Assembly (NCBI GenBank): GCA_018105865.1
Contig: CM030856.1
Span: 7,040,720-7,104,719 of the forward strand
DNA from: Metaphire vulgaris
Taxonomy: Eukaryota > Annelida > Clitellata > Crassiclitellata > Megascolecidae
DNA: 64,000 nucleotides
Direction: 5' to 3'
Under the pieces are notes generated by a model that saw only the letters and a program-made list of their open reading frames with translations, was not told where the DNA came from and did not search any database. The position numbers were made by a program, and so were the translations under genes. Positions 55,439 through 64,000 of this stretch are shown here, one piece after another. Position 1 is the stretch's first letter, and the number at the start of each line of letters is the position of its first letter.

Positions 55439-55972
55439 TGCATGAGGCACAGTGCCGTAGTCCTAGAAATGTCACCGATGGTCAGCCGAATTAGACCGAG
55501 ACGAAGACGTTAACGGATTGAACAGTAATTCGTTCAGGCAATGAATGATTCATAAATTTACCATGCAGTTAGAAGTCCTCGGCTCAGGTAACAGACCCAA
55601 ATGCAATCTGCCCGTCCAGTCAAAGAGAACTGCCTGGGGGGGCAACGGAGAAGATGAATAAGGATGGACGTTACATTGGGGGGTAAACTTAAACCACCAC
55701 CCCACAAACCCGACTCCGCCTAAAGGTGGATTTTCTACAGACGCGACGCGTCGCTTGAAAATCCAGCGTCTTTGCTCGAAGCTCGCGTCAAGAACATTCT
55801 TGCGGGTCAAACAGGAAAGACAGATTAGTCCCAAGAGCGTTGGGCTGAAACCACTTACACCACTCACTCATTTGGCGCTATTGAGATATTAGGAAACGAA
55901 TTAAGAGTACGCCTCGCTTTTACTATAAGCGCTATGAGTCACTTGCCAGAAAAAGAAAGCCAACGGCCAAAT
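55439..55972. other. no gene assigned
   Basis: A GC-richer stretch at 55560-55870 has open frames on the minus strand without recognisable motifs. Confidence 0.4.
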
Positions 55973-56107
55973 CAGTGGCGTAGCCAGTATTTCCAGAATG
56001 GGGGTTATTATAACCATTCCCAACTTCGAAAAATCCTGACAAGAAAAAAGGTCGTCACCTTTCATGTTGCTTTATTAAGTTAGTTATATGGCTATATATG
56101 AGCGCGT

Positions 56108-56146
<39 letters not shown>

Positions 56147-56322
56147 TATACATATATATAAATACACACACTTTGCTTTTTTCTGTTACGCTACCTTAAA
56201 CTGGAATCTCGATTTTGGCGTCCCTTTTACCACCCGGTTACAGAATAAAAATAATAAGCAATAAACAAACTAGGGACGGGCAACCAAGGGGGAGTTAACC
56301 CCCTGGCCTGGCTACGCCAGTG
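55973..56322. mobile_element. hAT-type MITE, CAGTGGCGTAGCCAG family
   Basis: Ends CAGTGGCGTAGCCAGTATT and GGCCTGGCTACGCCAGTG. Interior (AAAAAAGGTCGTCACCT, GATTTTGGCG) matches 52528-53041 and includes an (AT)n run. Confidence 0.8.
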
Positions 56323-57351
56323 GCCTAACTTATATTAATAAATAACGTCGTAGATGAGTAAATAATATCGTAAATTAGTAGCCTAAATGATATTTTAGAA
56401 TAGTTAATAACGGCGTAAACAAAGTCTGGAAAGTTGCAATTAAATCGTTCAGCAAAGAAATGAAAATTCGGGCTAATATCAACGCTGTTGCAAAGCAAGA
56501 AAGATAGATTTACATGGTGGAATTTATGGCGGAATTCGAATGAAAATTTGAACTGGAGTCGACAGTAAAATCTGTACTCTGCATTACAGTATTATCGTCT
56601 CTGAAATGGAAGCCCGTTGGCAATTAAGATTGTAATGCGGTCTCTTCTTCTCCGTCACATGTCCCCATTTGAAAGACACTGTCAACATTCGAACGATTTT
56701 GATGTGCAAATTCTATTTAAACTATGAATTGCTATTCCTATTTCCTATAGTACAGTACGACCTCATTACACAGGCAGGATCTTATTACATAATAAAGTCG
56801 TCAAACGTATTTCGAAACGCATCGATGTTGAGAAAATCACGACATGAAACACCCGTAGGCCCAACTGCCCAGTGCTTTTATCTAAGAAAAATGGCTTGGG
56901 AACTCACTTCCAGGGCCGTCGAGAGAAATTCCTACGGGCCACTAAAAAGTTTTGAATTTTTTTAAATGTTTTTAGTGATGAATTTTTTGTGCTCATCGAG
57001 TGTCAAAAAGTGGTGATGATCTGTGCCTTTTTTTCTTGGAAAAAAGGGTCGGGGACTCATTTTACAGCTGTTCTGTCGTAAAAAGCAGACCATAGATATT
57101 ATAGTAGAATAACAGTACTAGGTATATTTATAGGCCTTATATACAATGTAGCACCTTGTTCTTAAACTGTAATTTACGCTGTTATCGTGCGTTCCAACTG
57201 AAATGAAGAAGCGATTGTAAGTAAGACATGCATTGTTGCATATCGATATAAACGAATCTGGCAAAAAAGATGTGGGAACGCCGCATAGGTCTATAGGCCT
57301 ACTATAAGAACATTGACAACAAGGCCACAGAACGAATAGTAGACTAACAAT
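56323..57351. other. no gene assigned; MITE fragment
   Basis: A plus open frame at 56669-56965 is unsupported. 56908-57070 starts CAGGGCCGTCGAGAGAAATT, a fragment of the 31985-32275 family. Confidence 0.45.
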
Positions 57352-57566
57352 CATGGGCGCCCACGGAAATTTTTCCAGGAGGGGCAAAACATAATGGTCA
57401 CGGCTATGCCACATACATTTTTCCAAGAGGGGGAAAAACACACCTTAACACAATGGTCACGGTTAATATTTTAGCAAGGTTTTCAAATTTCAATGGGAAA
57501 TATTGGCATTTTTATTTTCCAGGAGGGGCAAGTGCCCCCTCTTGCCTCAATGTGCGGGCGCCCATG
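57352..57566. mobile_element. MITE, CATGGGCGCCCACA family
   Basis: Ends CATGGGCGCCCACGG and TGTGCGGGCGCCCATG; perfect 8-bp duplication ctaacaat. Has an internal tandem repeat of the left sub-terminal region. Confidence 0.9.
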
Positions 57567-57625
57567 CTAACAATTAGCAACGGTTAAAAAATTCGGCAAC
57601 AATTTGAAGCATGGTTTAGCATCAC

Positions 57626-57627
<2 letters not shown>

Positions 57628-57670
<43 letters not shown>

Positions 57671-57671
57671 A
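57628..57671. repeat. (GAT)n microsatellite
   Basis: Pure trinucleotide run. Confidence 0.95.
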
Positions 57672-57980
57672 GGTTGATGATTAGTAAGTTTGAAGGTGGA
57701 TGACAGGATAATAGTAATGATTACGCTAGTATGCTATAAAATTGGTCGAATTGATTGTTATGATCTTATGTATGATAAATCCTATATTGCCGTATAGAAT
57801 TCAGAACAGCATTCAATCAAGATATAGATGAACGTCATGCGAGATCAAAGGCGGACAAATCTCAGCAATGTTGTTTGTCAGTCGACATTTACCGGACTGA
57901 AGACGCGATTGCCATGAAACCATAGGTCAAGACTTATAGAAATCCCTCAGCAAACTGCTTCAAAATTCCCACTAACGTTG

Positions 57981-58170
57981 CTTGTCAACCTATTTTTCGG
58001 TAAAAGTCTAATAGTAAAATTTGGGAAAAATTGCCTTTTTTTGCTTGCCAGTCTTTTTCTTTTTCGGCAAAGTTGATTGATTTTTCCTTCTCTCTTTTCA
58101 CCGCCCCCCCCCCACCAACTTCCTGTGACTTTATTTCATCCCCCACCAAGAAATCCTGGAACCGCCACTG
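57981..58170. mobile_element. hAT-type MITE of the about 300-bp family, shortened
   Basis: Right end CCTGGAACCGCCACTG; interior TTTTTCGGCAAAGTTGATTG is the inverse of 43142-43639. Flanks aacgttgc/aacgttat. Followed by (AC)n at 58186-58201. Confidence 0.65.
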
Positions 58171-58371
58171 AACGTTATACACGAACACACACACACACAC
58201 ACGGATTCTGATGCAGTCTAGCTCTGTCTAAGACACCCAAACGCAAGTAGGGCTAGCAACTCTTCCTCGCCAAAGCAGACTCCATTGCGTCAACTGGAGG
58301 ATGGATGGCATTACACTTGTCCAGGCAGTTCGATAAAGCTCCTTAATACATCGCTAAATCTCGTCTGGCAG

Positions 58372-58479
58372 TGGCAGATTGCCTGTCACATCTGGCGACT
58401 AGAAAATACCGACCCATCTGATGGGTCCCCCGGCGGCTGCGGTGGGTCGCCCGAGGTGAATCGGTGCAAATATATACTC
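58372..58479 (+). CDS. candidate internal exon, unknown product
   Basis: 108 bp (36 codons), phase 0 both sides. Acceptor TCTCGTCTGGCAG, consensus donor GTAAGTGAT. It encodes WQIACHIWRLENTDPSDG, then CGGSPEVNRCKYIL. Splice sites are good but no homology is evident and no partner exon was found. Confidence 0.35.
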
Positions 58480-58726
58480 GTAAGTGATCGAAACATTATG
58501 CACTGTATACAATGCATACATTGTACAGTGACTTCTCTGTACAGTATAAATACTATAGGGCTGTGCATTTGATGCGGCGATTTTTCGAGAAATATGCGGC
58601 ACCGCAGGTCATAAATATATGCGGGAAAATGCGGAAATGTTCAATTTATGCGCCTGGATTTCCCATTAAGCCGTGTACACTGCGAAATATATTGAGCGTT
58701 AGTTCCAGGCAACCATTTGACTATAT

Positions 58727-58926
58727 CATTGGCGTAGCCAGGGGGGGGGCGGCCCTTTATTCTGGTCCCCGGTCGGGATTTGGCCAAAGCCGTTGAGAAA
58801 TTTCGGGGAGGAGTAGGTCGCACGATCGAAGAGAATGCATGAATTTGTGAATAACTCTTTGAAGAACCATTTTATCAGAAATTCAACATATCCCCCCCCT
58901 ATTCCGGAATCCCGGCTACGCCACTG
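58727..58926. mobile_element. hAT-type MITE, CATTGGCGTAGCC family
   Basis: Ends CATTGGCGTAGCCAGG and CCCGGCTACGCCACTG, flanks gactatat/gactgtat (7 of 8). Confidence 0.85.
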
Positions 58927-59156
58927 GACTGTATTCCCGGTTGTAATAATGCGATCCTACTCAATGCGTATACAACCAAATGTTTTCCTACTAGATTCCA
59001 ATGCTATTTACTATATATTTGGCATAGATCAGCAGCATTCAATGTATGCGAAATGCATTGAGTTCAACATGATATATAGGCCTATACCTACTGTAGTACT
59101 GTATATCGTTTGAATTTGAAAACCGATATATTTCATTTCTGAGTGTAATTGTATCA

Positions 59157-59342
59157 TCAACTTTTCCGGGGCGAGAAATTTTGTAAAATTTTCTTTTAAA
59201 TGTTTATTTTTGATATTTTTTCGACTAAGTGTGTCCTTTTACGAAATGGCATCCAAGGGCTGTAAAACAGTGGCGTATTTTGTTTTTGGCATATGCATTA
59301 TAAATTAATATTTTCATTTTTCTTGATCCATAGACGCCTCTG
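59157..59342. mobile_element. MITE fragment related to 31207-31533
   Basis: GGGGCGAGAAATTTTGTAAA, ATTATAAATTAATATTTTCA and right end TAGACGCCTCTG are shared. It ends directly before the duplication of the next element. Confidence 0.65.
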
Positions 59343-59350
59343 GCTGTATC

Positions 59351-60152
59351 CAAGGGCGTAAAATTGGTCTTTGGCCTTTTTGGTCTTTCCCTTTGGTCAT
59401 TCCCTTCGGTTGCACCGCAAAATATTTTAAAATTTGTTTTAGGGACTATTTGCTTCATAACTTAATTTGTGCAATTAGTAAAAAATGTAGTAAAGTGAAG
59501 GAAACTTTAAGAAAGTATGCGCCCCATAGGCGGATTTTATTAAAGGCTAGGGTAGGCTTAAGCCTACCCAACTAATCCCACCAAAACAAAAAATTGTTTT
59601 TCCATCAACATCAGGTCTGTCGCGTGCTGGACGGCACGCGTGCTGGATGGCACCCCCAGACCCCCATGCTAGCCTACCCAAATATTAAACTCTAAATCCG
59701 CCTATGATGCGCTCCATAATTAATAAATGTTTCGTTACTGCGTCGTTACAAATTGCAATCAGCTTTCGTCTGTTAAACAATTATGGAGCAACAAAATTGA
59801 GGCAATTAAGCGAAACTGCAGCATTTTAATAAAATTAACTGTATGCTACTGCAGAACATAGAATAAAAGTTATTTTTCGAACTTCTTAAATTTCAGCTTA
59901 CCCCTTTAAGCCTTTCTAAATACGCCCATGGCGTAAAACACGGAGGGACGGCACCCTCCCAATAATTAGTAAGAGGGGGACAGAGTATCAACTACCCCCA
60001 ATGTTTTGTGCCTTATGGTAAATCACTCATAACGGATTACCTTTTTTTGCTCGTCAATACGACTTTTTGGGATTTTGGGAGATGAAAAGGGGGTCTGACT
60101 TGACTTTATGGACGATTCTACCCCCAATGTTGACGCCAGGTTTACGCCACTG
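59351..60152. mobile_element. hAT-type element, about 0.8 kb, host of a nested MITE
   Basis: Ends CAAGGGCGTAAAATTGG and GGTTTACGCCACTG with a perfect 8-bp duplication gctgtatc (59343-59350, 60153-60160). Contains 59525-59706. No transposase frame was recognised. Confidence 0.8.
59525..59706. mobile_element. MITE, CATAGGCGGATTT family, copy 2, nested
   Basis: Ends CATAGGCGGATTTTATT and TAAATCCGCCTATG, flanks atgcgccc/atgcgctc (7 of 8). Shares GGGTAGGCTTAAGCCTACCC with 3278-3461, inverted. Confidence 0.85.
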
Positions 60153-60247
60153 GCTGTATCACCAATCAATCTCCAGTGGCAGCAGTCAATAGACTCTAAT
60201 CACGCTATGGCGTTAAAAATTCAATGGACCTAAGTTCGCGACCCGAG

Positions 60248-60409
60248 ATTGGCTGACGTCATTCCTTAATTTAAGAGGTCTATGGGGTCGAACGTATAAA
60301 AAAAATTCATTTGGATTCAGCTAATTGGGGTTTGTCGTCAGTCAAATCGAACCCCGGACGAGAAAAGCAAAGCAGATATTCTCACCAGTTGGCTTACTCG
60401 TTCTATTAA
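60248..60409 (+). promoter_or_regulatory. candidate promoter and first exon
   Basis: ATTGG (inverted CCAAT, 60248-60252), a full CRE TGACGTCA (60254-60261) and TATAAAAA (60296) are spaced as in a core promoter. A consensus splice donor GTAAGTATG follows at about 60410, so a short non-coding first exon is possible. No downstream coding exon was found. Confidence 0.3.
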
Positions 60410-60410
60410 G

Positions 60411-60854
60411 TAAGTATGCACGTATGAATGTTCGAAAGTAAGTAAATGTCGTAGAGGCGGCTTATTGTTGTGCGCTTGAATTTCAGAGCAAGGGTAGATT
60501 TGCGGCTACTCGGGGAAAATTGCGGTCCATCCTGGTAATTGAAACCCAAGAATGCAATTGCACACTAATTGCGGATCGCCTAATGACCTAGCGACATCTT
60601 CGACGTGAACTTTGGCCGCTCTATTAACTCTCTCTCCGTTTACCCCGTGGGTCGTAAAAAGTCGATTCCGTGACGCTGTAACGGGCTTCGGTTCTCTGCG
60701 GGGCGTAGACAGTAGACAGACCAAAGCAAACGGAAGGCATCGAAGCAGTAAGTCATACAGCGAACGCATCAACGCTTTCTGAAGAATTTCACACGAAACA
60801 GAACAAAAAGACGAAGATTCGGAGCGATAGCAGACATTCAAAGCAGACGAAGTA
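60411..60854. other. no gene assigned
   Basis: A minus frame is open at 60506-60720 (VHVEDVARSLGDPQLVCN) but runs into the adjacent microsatellite and has no recognised domain. Confidence 0.35.
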
Positions 60855-60861
60855 GAGAGAG

Positions 60862-60899
<38 letters not shown>

Positions 60900-61050
60900 G
60901 AGACAGACAGACAGACAGACAGAAGAGGAAGAGACAGACAAACAGAAACAGAGAGAGAGAGAGGAGAGAGAGAGAGGAGAGAGAAACAGACAGACAAAGA
61001 CAGAAACAGACAGACAGAAGTAGAGAGAGACAGACAGACAGATAAACAGA
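60855..61050. repeat. (GA)n/(GACA)n compound microsatellite
   Basis: Purine-rich GAGAGACAGACAG with AAACAGA interruptions. Confidence 0.95.
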
Positions 61051-61437
61051 CAGACTACAATAACTCGCAGATCACGAATGTAAGTAAAATCACAAAAAGT
61101 GCGTCGACTGAACGCATAGCGTTTGTGCGGTTAAGTGCCCGAGGCAGTCATCAGTAGACGTTAAACAGTCTCGCATGAACGGAAACCCGCGTTATTTGAA
61201 CAAGACACCGCTGCGCTTTGTCACCTGTCTTATCAGCGTTTGATCTTCCAGCCATCAAAAGCACTTAAACCCATCTTGCTCGCCACATAACTAACGGCTG
61301 GCTGGAGAAGTCTTTCACTTCCGCTTGTCTGCCATTTGCAAACGAACTTAAACGCGTAAGATCTTACCCAAGTAAAATTAATACAATAACGGTGTCAGCC
61401 GTCGTTGTCTGATCTGTCATACCCGGCGACCGATCGG

Positions 61438-61615
61438 CAGTGGCGATTCCAGGATTTGGCAAGTGGGGGGTCCTTGGGGTGGCGACTTCTAAGCATGGAG
61501 GCTACCCATTTGTTGATATGTAGTAGTACTTATAGGGTCCCAACAAGGGGAACCATCAGGGGAAAATAAATGTAATAGAGGCACAGCCCCAGATCCCCAT
61601 GTGTTGTCGCCACTG
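61438..61615. mobile_element. hAT-type MITE, CAGTGGCGGCTC family
   Basis: Ends CAGTGGCGATTCCAGG and TGTTGTCGCCACTG, flanks ccgatcgg/cttatcgg. The interior is more diverged than other copies. Confidence 0.8.
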
Positions 61616-62228
61616 CTTATCGGGAAAGTTATAAAAATGACATTGATCAGCGATATCGCTAAAAAGAAGCCGTGAATGAAGAAATAACTTACATTTTACT
61701 AGAACATTATTTCTTTCGTCTGTCTACAGTTCTTCCTACGAATTTGTCAAATGGTAGGCCTGTTAAGCCTGTTACCGAACTCGATAAAAAGTCTTACGCT
61801 GAGAAACTTAACCTGCTCTGCTGAAGTTCCTTTGATGTCAGTGGTCGTTCGCTGTGTCTCGATGTTCCTGGCTGTAGTCGGTCATTCTATACGTTGGTCA
61901 CTTTTCCGCTTTGTCAATCATTATGATTGATTGTCTTTGCGATAGCAAGTCGTCATAGCACCAACGCCTGCGCGAAATGCTATTGGGGAACTTTGGTCCC
62001 AATAACCAGTCAGTTACAGTCCCGAGTTCGGCCCAACTGTCAATCATTGTCAATCATTTCAAGCAAACGGTCAAGTGGACAATAAAGACCACACAGAAAC
62101 TTCCACGACAGAGGGGCGGGACTTACAACTGAATTCCAAACAGTTTTTATTGTCAGGTGCACTGACGTAAATTTGATGTAAAAGTGGGGCCCCCAATCCC
62201 TATACCTTCTCCCTTCCCTATTGGCAAC
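61616..62228. other. no gene assigned
   Basis: No exon, repeat or transposon end recognised. Confidence 0.4.
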
Positions 62229-62386
62229 CAGGGGCACCGCCAGGAATTTGATTTGGGAATATAATGTGATTGGGGGAGGGGGTAAAATCTTTAAAAAACG
62301 TTGAAAATCTTTAAAAACACATTAAACATTTTAAGGTAGTCTGATTAGGGGTATATCGGTATATACCCCTCGTCGGTACGCCCCTG
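62229..62386. mobile_element. hAT-type MITE, CAGGGGCGTAGC family
   Basis: Ends CAGGGGCACCGCCAGG and GTCGGTACGCCCCTG with a perfect 8-bp duplication ttggcaac. Confidence 0.9.
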
Positions 62387-62692
62387 TTGGCAACCTCTCA
62401 AAAAGTGGGGCAGGAAGGGGCTCGCCTATAGACCCTATGATCATTTACTAATATATCAAATTCAATGTCATACTTACAGCAGACAGAATTTTCTGAAATG
62501 ATATTTGCTTGCTTTATATCACAAATCTCATCAATCAGAGTTACTCCATCTTCTTAGGCTCTTAGCTCTTTCCTGGTCGGCCATGTCTTCGGTTCACAGC
62601 TCAAGACCTCCACAGTTTGTCCCAAGCACGAAACGATGTAAGTTCACCATATATCCTTCACAATACTCTTCACCCTGTAGTGTATATATATC

Positions 62693-62696
<4 letters not shown>

Positions 62697-62771
<75 letters not shown>
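62697..62771. repeat. (AT)n microsatellite
   Basis: Pure AT run directly before a LINE end. Confidence 0.95.
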
Positions 62772-62773
<2 letters not shown>

Positions 62774-62774
62774 G

Positions 62775-62920
62775 TAATTTAGCCACTTCTGATTCTATGA
62801 CTCTCTTTCTGAAGCGACTTAAAACTCATCTTTCTCTCAATATGCAGTAATCGCTTCTGAGTGATTTCTCAGAAAAGGCGCTAAACAAATCTACTTTTAC
62901 GTTACATCACCATTCACCAA
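62775..62920 (+). mobile_element. LINE 3' end relic
   Basis: Encodes SMTLFLKRLKTHLSLNMQ and stop, then 3' UTR AGGCGCTAAACAAATCTAC, TTTTACGTTACATCACC. Confidence 0.6.
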
Positions 62921-63119
62921 TCGTAATTCACATGTAATTAACATGATTATGATGACATTATTTTACATGTGTAAACTTCTATTAAGCTTGAGCCCCCACC
63001 CACTTCTTGAGAGGAAGGTAAAGGTATAGCCTTATAGCATTAAGTCCCACTTTTTCAGCCAAATTAACGCCAATGCATTTATAAATAGCGCTAAATAATT
63101 TCTGCTACTAAATACTCTT

Positions 63120-63260
63120 TCAAAATTTACGTACGTACATACATACATGCATAGAAACATATACACATACATGCATAAATACATACATATTTTATACAAT
63201 TATACATACACATATATGCATACATACACACTTACATACATGCATACATAGATAATAACA
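63120..63260. repeat. (ATAC)n-type microsatellite
   Basis: Degenerate ATACATACATGC units. Confidence 0.85.
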
Positions 63261-63483
63261 GGCAATTTGAACCATGATCGTTACAAACATCTTCACAAGT
63301 CTCTATGTTTTTAAAGCATTAAACTTATTTTTAATGTCTTCCAATTTCTATTTGTGTCCTAAACGTATTCTAGCGACAGCACCTCGGAGCTCGATAACAG
63401 GAAATGATGCTGCCCTTGTAACACAGGACAGAGTTGCAAGACAGGAAGATTCAGACAGGCATCCAGAATGACAGATAATGGTA

Positions 63484-63940
<457 letters not shown>

Positions 63941-64000
63941 ATCACTTTGAAGCGACCAGAATGTACAGTATAATGCACTAGCTCTAACACTGAGCGGCAC

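Overview
The window looks like nuclear DNA of an invertebrate animal, probably a marine bilaterian. It has spliced genes with GT-AG introns, very dense di-, tri- and tetranucleotide repeats, tRNA-derived SINEs, 5'-truncated LINEs, and a large population of short non-autonomous DNA transposons. I cannot name the species. There is no operon structure, rRNA, CRISPR array or intact tRNA gene. Most long open frames are shadows of simple repeats or transposons.

Host genes. I built two minus-strand gene models from splice sites and intron phase. (1) At 593-7522, six phase-compatible exons end in a stop codon at 593 and encode a protein of unknown function made of a repeated module of roughly 100 residues. 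Exons at 19573-19806 and 26225-26399 look like the same module and may belong to this gene or to tandem paralogues. (2) At 48155-54645, a Rho guanine-nucleotide exchange factor-like gene has a long low-complexity N-terminal exon that currently carries apparent frameshifts. It is followed by five short exons that together rebuild a DH (Dbl-homology) domain, with one probable GC-AG intron. Its 3' part is not found. Weaker plus-strand candidates lie at 27629-28306 (Glu/Lys-rich) and 58372-58479.

Mobile DNA. Non-autonomous hAT-type elements dominate. At least ten families share terminal repeats starting CAG/CAT and many have exact or near-exact 8-bp target duplications. The commonest family (termini CAGTGGCGGCTC) has nine copies. 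Elements are often nested in each other or in LINEs and SINEs, so relative insertion order can be read directly. Two nearly identical 1.87-kb Helitron-like elements lie head to tail with no base between them (44301-48030), just downstream of the last DH-domain exon. Other relics are CR1/L2-like LINE 3' ends, a Tc1/mariner transposase fragment, several SINEs sharing a hairpin-forming 3' domain, and two palindromic fold-back elements, one with a telomere-like GGGTTA core.

Layout: 0-8 kb module-repeat gene; 8-27 kb repeats with scattered module-like exons; 27-34 kb Glu-rich candidate exon, LINE, Tc1, SINE and hAT nest; 34-43 kb gene-poor DNA with fold-back and hairpin elements; 43-48 kb microsatellites and the Helitron pair; 48-55 kb RhoGEF-like gene; 55-64 kb hAT elements, one candidate promoter and purine-rich microsatellites. 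All calls come from reading the sequence; no database search was possible.
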